From NCBI GenBank assembly GCA_032051265.1, contig DAMBYU010000005.1, positions 248,001 to 312,000 on the forward strand: a stretch of 64,000 nucleotides of DNA. Reading direction: 5' to 3'. Position numbers and translations under genes: made by a program. Shown here in pieces: positions 26,629 through 34,221 of this stretch (position 1 is the stretch's first letter; each line of letters opens with the position of its first letter). The notes below the pieces were generated by a model that was not told the DNA's origin, made no database searches, and worked only from the letters and a program-made list of their open reading frames with translations. This DNA is from Dryocola sp032051265 (lineage in GTDB: Bacteria; Pseudomonadota; Gammaproteobacteria; Enterobacterales; Enterobacteriaceae).

Positions 26629-26675
26629 AAAACAATAAAAACCTGCAAACTGACCCTACATGTGGAGTACAAGCA

Positions 26676-27668
26676 ATGAAAATTAAAGCAATATTAGGTT
26701 GTACACTCACCGTTGCCGCACTGGCGTTGTCCGGTTCCGCCCTTGCCGAAGTGAAAATCGCCCTGGTGGCAAAATCGCTCGGCAATGGTTTCTTTGAAGC
26801 AGCGAACGTGGGGGCTCAGGAGGCCGCCAAAGAGCTGGGTGATGTAAAAGTTATCTATACCGGCCCAACCACCACTACCGCAGAAGCACAGATCGAAGTG
26901 CTGAATGGCCTGATCGCTCAGGGCGTGGACGCCATCGCTATTTCCGCCAACGACCCGGACGCCGTAGTGCCGGTACTCAAAAAAGCCATGCAGCGCGGCA
27001 TTAAAGTCGTCTCCTGGGATTCCGGCGTTGCCAAAGAGGGCCGTCAGATCCATCTCAATCCATCCAATAACGCGCTGATTGGCGAAACCAACGTTAAGCT
27101 TGCCGCCGACGCGCTCAAGGCAATGAACGTTGAGAAAGGCGATGTCGCTATTCTGAGCGCAACACCTACCTCCACCAACCAGAATATCTGGATTGCGGAG
27201 ATGAAAAAGGTGCTGCCGAAGTACCCGTCCGTTAATCTGGTGACCGTGGCTTACGGCGACGATCTCTCCGATAAAAGCTACCGCGAAACTGTGGGCCTGC
27301 TGAAGTCGTATCCCGATCTGAAAGTTATCGTGTCTCCCTCCTCCGTCGGCATCGTTGCCGCCGCTCAGGCGGTGAAAGATCAGGGCAAAATCGGCAAGGT
27401 TTACGTAACCGGCCTGGGCCTGCCGTCTGAAATGGCGGGCGCTATCAAATCCGGCGCGTCGAAAAGCTTCGCCATCTGGAACCCTATCGATCTGGGTTAT
27501 GCGGCCACTTACCTGGCGGATGACTTAGTCAAAGGCAGCGCCACCAAAACCGAAGCCAGCATGGGCAAATTAGGTAAAGTAAAACTGGATACCGACGGCA
27601 GCGGCGCAATGGCCGAGCCGTTTGTTTATGACGCCAGCAACATCGATAAATTCTCCAAAATCTTCTGA
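26676..27668 (+). CDS. Rhamnose ABC transporter substrate-binding protein
   Basis: Periplasmic sugar-binding protein (Peripla_BP_4/ribose-binding type), 330 residues. Signal peptide MKIKAILGCTLTVAALALSG to ALAEVKIALVAKSL; conserved segments TGPTTTTAEAQIEVLNGLIA, ISANDPDAVVPVLKKA and VSWDSGVAKEGRQIH are typical of the rhamnose-binding group first named RhaS in Rhizobium. That name is not used here because it clashes with the AraC regulator RhaS of this locus. Start ATG 26676 after TGTGGAGT. It begins a four-gene importer block inside the rha operon, which points to L-rhamnose as substrate. Confidence 0.92.
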   Translation: MKIKAILGCTLTVAALALSGSALAEVKIALVAKSLGNGFFEAANVGAQEAAKELGDVKVIYTGPTTTTAEAQIEVLNGLIAQGVDAIAISANDPDAVVPVLKKAMQRGIKVVSWDSGVAKEGRQIHLNPSNNALIGETNVKLAADALKAMNVEKGDVAILSATPTSTNQNIWIAEMKKVLPKYPSVNLVTVAYGDDLSDKSYRETVGLLKSYPDLKVIVSPSSVGIVAAAQAVKDQGKIGKVYVTGLGLPSEMAGAIKSGASKSFAIWNPIDLGYAATYLADDLVKGSATKTEASMGKLGKVKLDTDGSGAMAEPFVYDASNIDKFSKIF

Positions 27669-27675
27669 GCAATGT

Positions 27676-27751
27676 CCGGCGGGTAGTGCTTCGCTTACCC
27701 GCCCTACGTACCAAATTGTAGGGTGGATAAGCGCAAGCCGCTTTCCACCAC
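27676..27751. repeat. REP pair (BIME-like) in the rha transporter block
   Basis: Two inverted units: 27676-27708 (GCGGGTA GTGCTTCGCT TACCCGC) and 27718-27751 (GGTGG ATAAGCGCAAGCC ... CCACC). Same family as 25671-25746 and 51562-51588. Fills the 111-base gap between the binding protein and the ATPase genes and probably helps the periplasmic protein to be made in excess. Confidence 0.85.
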
Positions 27752-27779
27752 TTTTTGCATTCTGGAGGGGGAATTTTAG

Positions 27780-29291
27780 ATGAGCACCACGATACCTCTG
27801 CTGTCACTCAAGGGCATCACCAAAGTATTTCCCGGCGTGCGTGCCCTTGAAAACGTTCACCTCGATTTATGGCCCGGCAAAGTGACCGCGCTGATCGGGG
27901 AAAACGGCGCGGGCAAATCGACGCTGGTCAAAGTCATGACCGGTATTTATCAGCCTGAAGAAGGCGAACTGCTTTATAAGGCGATCCCGATAACGCTGCC
28001 CCATCCCGAAGCGGCGCACAAAGTCGGTATCACGGCGATCCATCAGGAAACGGTGCTGTTTGACGAGCTGACGGTGACCGAAAATATTTTCGTTGGCCAC
28101 TATCTCTGCCGCGGCCCGTTTAAAAAACTCGACTGGCCCGCCATGCATCAGCAGGCCCGGGAGATCCTCACTCGCCTTGAAGTGCAAATCAATCCGCGCG
28201 CCACGCTTAAAACGCTGAGCATCGCCCAGCGCCATATGGTGGCTATTGCCCGCGCGCTCTCGTTTGAAGCCCAGGTGGTGATTCTGGATGAACCCACCGC
28301 CGCGCTGTCGCAGCACGAGATCGTCGAGTTTTACCAAATCGTCGAGCGCCTTAAACGCGAAGGCAAAGCTATCCTGTTTATCTCCCATAAGTTCGATGAA
28401 ATTTTTGCCATTGCCGATCACTACACCGTCCTGCGCGACGGCGTTTATATCGGCTCCGGGCAAATCAGCGACATCACCGAAGACCGCATGGTGACCATGA
28501 TGGTCGGGCGAGAGATCAGCCATGCCTGGCCGAAAACCGTCTGTGAATTGGGCGAGACCGTGCTGGAAGTGAAAGATCTTTGCCATCCAACAGAGTTTGC
28601 CCATATCAATTTCACCTTACGCAAAGGGGAGATCCTCGGCTTCTACGGCCTGGTGGGCGCCGGGCGAACCGAGCTGATGCAGGCGCTGTCTGGCGTGTCA
28701 CGTCCAGGCCAGGGCGAGATCCGCTTAAACGGCAAAACCGTGCAGTTCAGCCAGCCCGCCGACGCCATCAAAGCCGGGATTGTTTGCGTGCCGGAAGAGC
28801 GGCAGAAGCAGGGGGCGATTATCGAACTGCCCATCAGCCAGAATATCAGCCTGCCGCAGCTTGGCCGTCTTAATCCGAACGGCGTACTTAACGAAGCCCG
28901 CGAATGGGCGCTGGCGGACGAATACGCTAAGCGGCTGCAGGTGAAGGCCTTTAGCTGGCGGCAAAAAGTTGAAACGCTTTCCGGCGGCAATCAGCAGAAA
29001 GTGGTGATCGGCAAATGGCTGGCGACCCAGCCTGACGTCATCATTCTCGATGAGCCGACTAAGGGCATTGATATCGGCTCCAAGGCTGCGGTGCATCAGT
29101 TTATGTCCGAACTGGTAAGCCTGGGGCTGGCGGTAATTATGGTGTCGTCAGAGCTGCCGGAAGTGATGGGCATGGCCGACAGGATCATCGTCATGCATGA
29201 GGGGCTGATGGTGGCGGAGTACAACGCCGGCGAAGCCAGCGCGGAGATGATTGTCAGCGCCGCCAGCGGCGCGGGCGAGGAGGCGGCATAA
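27780..29291 (+). CDS. rhaT: Rhamnose ABC transporter ATP-binding protein
   Basis: ATPase subunit with two ABC domains, 503 residues. First domain: Walker A GENGAGKST near residue 38-46 and VVILDEPTAALS; second domain: GLVGAGRTE, signature LSGGNQQK and VIILDEPTKGIDIGS. Equivalent to the Rhizobium RhaT ATPase; this is not the enterobacterial RhaT symporter, which shares only the name. ATG 27780 has GGAGGGG upstream. Start of the next gene overlaps its stop by one base. Confidence 0.92.
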   Translation: MSTTIPLLSLKGITKVFPGVRALENVHLDLWPGKVTALIGENGAGKSTLVKVMTGIYQPEEGELLYKAIPITLPHPEAAHKVGITAIHQETVLFDELTVTENIFVGHYLCRGPFKKLDWPAMHQQAREILTRLEVQINPRATLKTLSIAQRHMVAIARALSFEAQVVILDEPTAALSQHEIVEFYQIVERLKREGKAILFISHKFDEIFAIADHYTVLRDGVYIGSGQISDITEDRMVTMMVGREISHAWPKTVCELGETVLEVKDLCHPTEFAHINFTLRKGEILGFYGLVGAGRTELMQALSGVSRPGQGEIRLNGKTVQFSQPADAIKAGIVCVPEERQKQGAIIELPISQNISLPQLGRLNPNGVLNEAREWALADEYAKRLQVKAFSWRQKVETLSGGNQQKVVIGKWLATQPDVIILDEPTKGIDIGSKAAVHQFMSELVSLGLAVIMVSSELPEVMGMADRIIVMHEGLMVAEYNAGEASAEMIVSAASGAGEEAA

Positions 29292-30295
29292 TGTGGCAAA
29301 AACTGCTTAAACACCGTGAAGCCCTGCTCGCCGGGGTTATTTTACTGATGGTGCTGGCTATCGGCAGCCGGGTGCCTTCGTTTCTGGCGCCTGGCAACTT
29401 GGTAGAGATTTTTAACGATACCTCCATCCTTATCATTCTGGCGCTCGGCCAGATGATGGTGCTGCTTACCAAAGGCATCGATCTTTCGATGGCGGCTAAC
29501 CTTGCGCTGACCGGGATGATTGTCGCCCTGCTTAACTTCCACCACCCGGAAATTTCCGTCGGTATTCTGCTGGTTATCGCCACCCTGCTCGGCCTGCTGA
29601 TGGGCATTATTAACGGACTGCTGGTCTGGAAGCTCGGCATTCCGGCGATTGTGGTGACGCTTGGCACCATGAGCATCTACCGCGGCATCATTTTTCTGCT
29701 CTCAAACGGCGGCTGGATCAACGCCCACCAGATGAGCGGTGACTTCCTTGCGCTGCCGCGTACCTCCCTGCTGGGCATGCCGCTGTTAAGCTGGTGCGCC
29801 GTTGCAGCCCTGCTGCTTGTGGGTTATTTCCTGCGCTACAGCCGCACCGGACGCGCCATGTACACCGCAGGCGGCAACGCGACGGCCGCCTATTATACGG
29901 GCATCAACGCCGGGAAAATGCAGTTCATCAGCTTCAGCCTGAGCGGCGCGCTGGCAGGGTTCTGCGGCTATCTGTGGATTTCGCGTTTTGCCGTTGCCTA
30001 TGTGGACGTGGCTAACGGTTTTGAACTGCAAATCGTCGCCGCCTGCGTCATTGGCGGGATAAGCACCATGGGCGGCATTGGCCGCGTGCTGGGCTGTTTG
30101 CTGGGCGCGCTGTTCCTCGGCGTGATTAACAACGCGCTGCCGGTAATTGGCATATCGCCGTTCTGGCAGATGGCCATTTCCGGCGGCGTGATTGTCATCG
30201 CCGTGCTGCTGAACGAACGCGGCAACAAACGCAAAGGACGGCTAATTCTGCGCGATACAGCGCTTTGTGCACAAAAAGAAGCGGTGAAACCATGA
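29291..30295 (+). CDS. rhaP: Rhamnose ABC transporter permease RhaP
   Basis: Inner-membrane permease of the BPD_transp_2 family, 334 residues, with about eight to ten hydrophobic segments and the family pattern LGQMMVLLTKGIDLSMAANL and GTMSIYRGIIFLLSNGGWIN. Overlaps the ATPase stop (TAATG) and is overlapped by rhaQ, so the four transporter genes are tightly coupled. Names follow the rhizobial RhaSTPQ system; substrate assignment is from operon context. Confidence 0.9.
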   Translation: MWQKLLKHREALLAGVILLMVLAIGSRVPSFLAPGNLVEIFNDTSILIILALGQMMVLLTKGIDLSMAANLALTGMIVALLNFHHPEISVGILLVIATLLGLLMGIINGLLVWKLGIPAIVVTLGTMSIYRGIIFLLSNGGWINAHQMSGDFLALPRTSLLGMPLLSWCAVAALLLVGYFLRYSRTGRAMYTAGGNATAAYYTGINAGKMQFISFSLSGALAGFCGYLWISRFAVAYVDVANGFELQIVAACVIGGISTMGGIGRVLGCLLGALFLGVINNALPVIGISPFWQMAISGGVIVIAVLLNERGNKRKGRLILRDTALCAQKEAVKP

Positions 30296-31293
30296 ATAAG
30301 ACGCTGATCTCTGAGCAAAGGCCTGCCGTGGCCCAACCGGAGCCGTTGTTTAAGCGCCTGCTGTGCTGGGAAAGTTTCCTGCTCGCGGTAACGCTTGCGG
30401 TATTTGTCGCCAACGCGCTGGCTTCGCCGTACTTCCTCAATCTCTGGAACCTGTCGGACGCCACCTTTAACTTTACCGAGAAAGCGATCATCGTGCTGCC
30501 GATGGCGATGCTGATTATCGCCCGGGAAATCGATCTTTCCGTCGCCTCGACCATCGCGCTCAGCTCAACGGTAATGGGCTTCTGCGCCCAGGCGGGCATC
30601 GATACGCCACTGCTGGTTTGCGTGGGGCTTGGGGTGGGCTTGCTGTGCGGATTATTCAACGGCTGGCTGGTGACGCGCTTTAACCTCTCGTCCATCGTCA
30701 TCACCATCGGCACCATGAGCCTTTATCGCGGCATAACCTACATCCTGCTGGGCGACCAGGCGCTCAATACCTGGCCGGAGAGCTTTGCCTGGTTCGGCCA
30801 GGGCTACGTGTGGGGTGCGCTGTCGTTCGAGTTTGCGCTGTTTATCGTGCTGGCTGGCGTATTCGCCTTCCTGCTGCACAAAACCAACTTTGGCCGTCGC
30901 ACCTACGCCATCGGCAACAACCCGACCGGCGCGTGGTATTCCGGCATCAACGTGAAGCGCCATAACATGATTTTGTTTGTGCTGGTCGGCGTTATGGCCG
31001 GGCTTGCGGCAGTGCTGTTGACTTCGCGCCTGGGCAGCACGCGACCAACGATTGCGATGGGCTGGGAGCTGAGCGTTGTCACCATGGCGGTGCTGGGCGG
31101 CGTAAACATTCTTGGCGGTTCCGGCAGCATGACCGGCGTGATTATCGCCGCGTTCCTGATGGGGCTGGTGACGTTTGGCCTGAGCCTGCTGAACGTGCCG
31201 GGCATCGTAATGTCGATTATCGTCGGCGCGATGCTGATTACCGTGATTTCACTGCCGATTATTACGCGCCGGATTTTGCAACGCAAAGGTTGA
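30292..31293 (+). CDS. rhaQ: Rhamnose ABC transporter permease RhaQ
   Basis: Second permease, 333 residues from ATG 30292 (MNKTLISEQRPAVAQPEP), which overlaps the rhaP stop as ATGA. An N-terminal cytoplasmic tail of about 20 residues is followed by BPD_transp_2 segments with IIARELDLS-like IIAREIDLSVASTIALS and GTMSLYRGITYILLGDQ. Forms a heterodimeric channel with RhaP. A 7-base-pair hairpin follows. Confidence 0.9.
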   Translation: MNKTLISEQRPAVAQPEPLFKRLLCWESFLLAVTLAVFVANALASPYFLNLWNLSDATFNFTEKAIIVLPMAMLIIAREIDLSVASTIALSSTVMGFCAQAGIDTPLLVCVGLGVGLLCGLFNGWLVTRFNLSSIVITIGTMSLYRGITYILLGDQALNTWPESFAWFGQGYVWGALSFEFALFIVLAGVFAFLLHKTNFGRRTYAIGNNPTGAWYSGINVKRHNMILFVLVGVMAGLAAVLLTSRLGSTRPTIAMGWELSVVTMAVLGGVNILGGSGSMTGVIIAAFLMGLVTFGLSLLNVPGIVMSIIVGAMLITVISLPIITRRILQRKG

Positions 31294-31298
31294 GCTTT

Positions 31299-31319
31299 CC
31301 CCTTCTCCTGAGGAAGGGG
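31299..31319 (+). other. Hairpin after rhaQ
   Basis: CCCCTTC and GAAGGGG arms with a 7-base loop in the 75-base rhaQ to lactaldehyde-reductase gap; no T-run follows, so read-through is expected. Confidence 0.45.
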
Positions 31320-31368
31320 GACAGGAAGTCAAAAAGAATTTGAAACAGCAATATTAAGGAGAATAGCA

Positions 31369-32517
31369 ATGAGCTTTATGTTGGCCTTACCAAAAATCAG
31401 CCTTCATGGCGCGGGAGCAATCGGCGATATGGTTAAGCTTATCGCCGGGAAAAACTGGGGCAAAGCGCTGATTGTCACCGACGGGCAGCTGGTGAAAATG
31501 GGCCTGCTGGACAGCCTGTTTACCGCCCTGGACGTACATCAACTCTCGTATGAGCTGTTTGACGACGTCTTCCCGAACCCGACCGAAGAGCTGGTGCAAA
31601 AAGGTTATGCCTTTTATCAGGCAGCAGATTGCGACTTTATTATCGCCTTCGGCGGCGGCAGCCCGATTGATACCGCCAAAGCGATTAAAATCCTTACGGC
31701 AAACCCGGGCCCGTCAACCGCCTATTCTGGCGTGGGCAAAGTCGTGAACGCGGGTGTCCCGCTGGTGGCGATTAACACCACGGCAGGCACCGCGGCGGAA
31801 ATGACCAGCAACGCCGTCATTATCGACTCGCAGCGCCAGGTGAAAGAAGTCATTATCGATGCAAACATCATCCCGGATATCGCCGTAGACGATGCGAGCG
31901 TTATGCTCGACATTCCGGCTGACGTCACCGCCGCCACCGGTATGGATGCACTAACGCACGCCATCGAAGCCTATGTTTCCGTGGGCGCGCACCCGCTGAC
32001 CGATGCCAACGCGCTGGAAGCTATCCGCCTGATTAGCCAGTGGCTGCCGATAGCCGTCGACGACGGCCACAACCTTGAAGCGCGTGAAATGATGGCCTAC
32101 GGGCAATATCTGGCAGGCATGGCGTTTAACAGCGCGGGGCTTGGCCTGGTTCATGCTCTGGCGCACCAGCCGGGCGCAACACACAACCTGCCGCACGGCG
32201 TGTGTAACGCCATTCTGCTGCCGGTTATCGAAGCTTTTAACCGGCCGCAGGCCGTGGCGCGTTTTGCCAGAGTGGCGAATGCCATGGGCGTGAATATTCA
32301 GGGCATGAGTGAAGATCGAGCCAGCCTGAAAGCGATCGAAGCGATCCGCCTGTTATCGGCCCGCGTCGGTATTCCGGCGGGCTTCAGCCAGCTTGGCGTA
32401 CAAACGTCGGATATCGAAGGCTGGCTTGATAAAGCGCTGGCCGACCCATGCGCGCCGTGTAACCCACGCACCGCCAGCCGTGAAGAGGTGCGAGAGCTCT
32501 ATCTGGAGGCGTTATGA
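31369..32517 (+). CDS. fucO: Lactaldehyde reductase / iron-containing alcohol dehydrogenase
   Basis: Group III iron-dependent alcohol dehydrogenase of 382 residues. The nucleotide-binding GGGSPID is at 95-101; iron ligands are predicted at Asp193, His197, His262 and His276 with the active-site His266 (GLVHALAHQPGATHNLPHG). Overall sequence resembles E. coli YiaY at least as much as FucO, but the operon position (after rhaBAD and before rhaM) supports reduction of L-lactaldehyde to L-1,2-propanediol, the FucO reaction. It is not the strict orthologue of E. coli fucO, which lies in the fucose locus. AAGGAG precedes ATG 31369; the stop overlaps rhaM. Confidence 0.85.
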   Translation: MSFMLALPKISLHGAGAIGDMVKLIAGKNWGKALIVTDGQLVKMGLLDSLFTALDVHQLSYELFDDVFPNPTEELVQKGYAFYQAADCDFIIAFGGGSPIDTAKAIKILTANPGPSTAYSGVGKVVNAGVPLVAINTTAGTAAEMTSNAVIIDSQRQVKEVIIDANIIPDIAVDDASVMLDIPADVTAATGMDALTHAIEAYVSVGAHPLTDANALEAIRLISQWLPIAVDDGHNLEAREMMAYGQYLAGMAFNSAGLGLVHALAHQPGATHNLPHGVCNAILLPVIEAFNRPQAVARFARVANAMGVNIQGMSEDRASLKAIEAIRLLSARVGIPAGFSQLGVQTSDIEGWLDKALADPCAPCNPRTASREEVRELYLEAL

Positions 32518-32828
32518 TCCGCAAAGCTTTTGTCATGCAGGTAAACCCTGATGCTCACGAAGAATATCAGCGCCGCCATACGCCAATCTGGCCGGAGCTG
32601 GAGGCGGTACTTAAACAGCACGGTGCCCATCACTATGCTATTTATCTTGATGAGCAGCGCAATCTTCTTTTTGCCACCGTAGAGATTGAATCCGAAGCCC
32701 GCTGGGACGCGGTGGCGCAAACGGAAATCTGCCAGCGCTGGTGGAAGCACATGAGCGACATCATGCCGAGTAATGCGGATAACAGCCCGGTGAGCGCGGA
32801 GCTTAAAGAAGTGTTCTATCTGGAGTAA
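32514..32828 (+). CDS. rhaM: L-rhamnose mutarotase RhaM
   Basis: Interconverts alpha and beta L-rhamnose, supplying the anomer that RhaA uses. 104 residues as in E. coli, with MIRKAFVMQVNPDAHEEYQR and RHTPIWPELEAVLKQHGAHH, holding the conserved active-site His and Tyr residues, and a C-terminal WWKHMSDIMPSN. ATG 32514 overlaps the upstream stop (ATGA). Last gene of the rha operon. Confidence 0.96.
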   Translation: MIRKAFVMQVNPDAHEEYQRRHTPIWPELEAVLKQHGAHHYAIYLDEQRNLLFATVEIESEARWDAVAQTEICQRWWKHMSDIMPSNADNSPVSAELKEVFYLE

Positions 32829-32887
32829 TTCTCTGTTTGTCCTCCTCTGGCTGTGAGGAGGACAAAATTTCCGACGGTGGATAATGC

Positions 32888-33133
32888 CGGCCCGTAAAGG
32901 TTGCCTGCTGCAAGCGTAAAAAGATCGCGGATTTTTTGATAAAAGCGCAATTCTGAAGAGCGAATATCGCGGATACGCTCCAGCAGCTCGTCAAAGTAAT
33001 CCCACCTGGGATTTTTCAGGCGTTCGTCATCCATGATGAAACCTTTGAGCATATACTCGCCCAGAGTCCGGGTCGCCCACTGGCGGAACTGCGTTGCCCG
33101 GGGGGAGCGCACGCGGTAGCCTACAGCAAGAAT
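32888..33133 (-). pseudogene. RhuM-family remnant
   Basis: About 80 residues match the middle of RhuM-family proteins: ILAVGYRVRSPRATQFRQWA, then TRTLGEYMLKGFIMDDERLK, DYFDELLERIRDIRSSELRF and YQKIRDLFTLA. Full RhuM proteins have over 300 residues; here both the N-terminal KilA-N-like part and the C-terminus are missing. Upstream, a different frame (about 33125-33215) encodes SISESEEKQLIGLLFELTNY, a fragment of an unrelated gene fused to it. The open frame can be drawn from 33259 to 32816, but its start lies inside hcp and the first 40 residues look non-native. Decayed cargo; function lost. Confidence 0.7.
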
Positions 33134-33234
33134 TATCGGCAAAATAATTGGTGAGTTCAAACAAAAGCCCGATGAGTTGCTTTTCCTCACTCTCACTAAT
33201 GGAAAAATTGTGGTCTTAAGGATTTGCGCAAGCG

Positions 33235-33714
33235 TCAGGCAGTGCAACGATCGTTCCATGTATCGCGGTAGATAACGTTGCCTTCCGTGTAATTCCAGGT
33301 AATCGCCTCATAACGTAATTCGAGCGTTTCCAGATGAGTGCTGCTCAGGCCGTTGGGGGAAAGATACGGCGAAACCGTCGTAATCTTGACGTTTTCCAGG
33401 ATGATATTGAAATACTCAGACTCCACGCCTGATTCAACAATGCGGTACATCTTGATGATGGCTTTTTTCAGGGTACGATTTTCACACACGGCGCGGTACA
33501 GCACGGGCGTGGTCTGATCGAACTCTTTTACTACCACGATTGGGCGATGAACACGCGTGCCGGTGAGTTTGCCCCAGTTCGGATCAACGGGAATGGTCAC
33601 GCCGTGGGAGAATGATTTTAATTCGATGGAGCCTGAACGCAGCGGCATTACACAACTGCCAACAATCGGCGAGCCGTTTTCATCATCAAGCCATAAATGT
33701 GCGGGTGTAGACAT
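33235..33714 (-). CDS. hcp: Hcp-family type VI secretion tube/effector carrier
   Basis: Hcp hexamer-ring protein, 159 residues. Hcp1-family features are clear: MSTPAHLWLDDENGSPIVGS, IELKSFSHGVTIPVD, TGTRVHRPIVVVKEFDQTTP and the C-terminal LETLELRYEAITWNYTEGNV. Hcp rings form the tube of the type VI secretion machine and carry small effectors in their lumen. No other T6SS structural genes occur in this window, so this is an orphan Hcp that would depend on a machine encoded elsewhere. Here it is the last intact gene behind a candidate effector and two small membrane proteins on the same strand. RBS AAGGAAA-like upstream. Confidence 0.92.
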   Translation of the reverse strand: MSTPAHLWLDDENGSPIVGSCVMPLRSGSIELKSFSHGVTIPVDPNWGKLTGTRVHRPIVVVKEFDQTTPVLYRAVCENRTLKKAIIKMYRIVESGVESEYFNIILENVKITTVSPYLSPNGLSSTHLETLELRYEAITWNYTEGNVIYRDTWNDRCTA

Positions 33715-33761
33715 ACAATTTCCTTATTATTGAGATTTAACTATTCATGATTGCCGGGTAT

Positions 33762-33812
33762 TTACCATTTCACGTAACGGGCAAATATATATATGACAAA
33801 TATGGCGAACAA
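33762..33812. repeat. Direct repeat copy 1 (ends of the twin small genes)
   Basis: 51 bases identical to 34031-34081 except position 33807 (G here, A at 34076); the first 45 are identical. They encode the shared C-terminus FAIFVIYIFARYVKW of the two small membrane proteins. Confidence 0.93.
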
Positions 33813-33947
33813 TCCTATAGGCCAGACTGGACTATGAGGAAAGAAATGCGCCTGCACTAATGCGAATATGATGATGCAAAGCGGAGGGCCATACAATGAA
33901 AATAATTGCTGACAAAGCCACAGAAATATTTTTTTGATGAATACCAT
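33762..33947 (-). CDS. Small membrane protein, candidate immunity protein (copy 2)
   Basis: 61-residue protein with two hydrophobic segments (about residues 18-34, YGPPLCIIIFALVQAHFF, and 38-58, WPIGLFAIFVIYIFARYV). The C-terminal 15 residues equal those of the neighbouring 62-residue protein, and both share a basic N-terminus, a Y-G/A-P motif and a P-L/V-W-P/F turn, so they are tandem paralogues. A membrane location and position between a candidate effector and hcp suggest an immunity protein against a membrane-acting toxin. No family recognised; function is inference. Confidence 0.6.
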   Translation of the reverse strand: MVFIKKIFLWLCQQLFSLYGPPLCIIIFALVQAHFFPHSPVWPIGLFAIFVIYIFARYVKW

Positions 33948-34030
33948 TCATGACTACCTAATCATCCGGGTGATGATATCTGCGTCTGATGCCAATTGAG
34001 CCTTAAGCTTTCCAGCTCGCGCAAAAAACA

Positions 34031-34081
34031 TTACCATTTCACGTAACGGGCAAATATATATATGACAAATATGGCAAACAA
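34031..34081. repeat. Direct repeat copy 2 (ends of the twin small genes)
   Basis: Partner of 33762-33812; see that entry. Both copies include the stop codon and the last 15 codons of each gene. Confidence 0.93.
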
Positions 34082-34219
34082 CGGCACAAACCAAAGTGGG
34101 ACATCAGGAAAAAAATTGATCTGCACTAATGCGTATGTGATCACTATTGCCTGAGGGGCGTATAGCCCAACTAAGGACTTAAACACCCGCTTAAAAAACC
34201 TTTTGATAAGATTCATCAT
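34031..34219 (-). CDS. Small membrane protein, candidate immunity protein (copy 1)
   Basis: 62-residue protein with a basic N-terminus (MMNLIKRFFKRVFKSLVGLY) and two hydrophobic stretches (APQAIVITYALVQINFF and WFVPLFAIFVIYIFARYV). Starts only two bases after the stop of the 230-residue upstream gene, so the two are translationally linked, the usual spacing for effector and cognate immunity gene. Paralogue of the gene at 33762-33947. A product of this size and topology could block a pore-forming or membrane-targeting effector. No family recognised. Confidence 0.62.
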   Translation of the reverse strand: MMNLIKRFFKRVFKSLVGLYAPQAIVITYALVQINFFPDVPLWFVPLFAIFVIYIFARYVKW

Positions 34220-34221
34220 AG

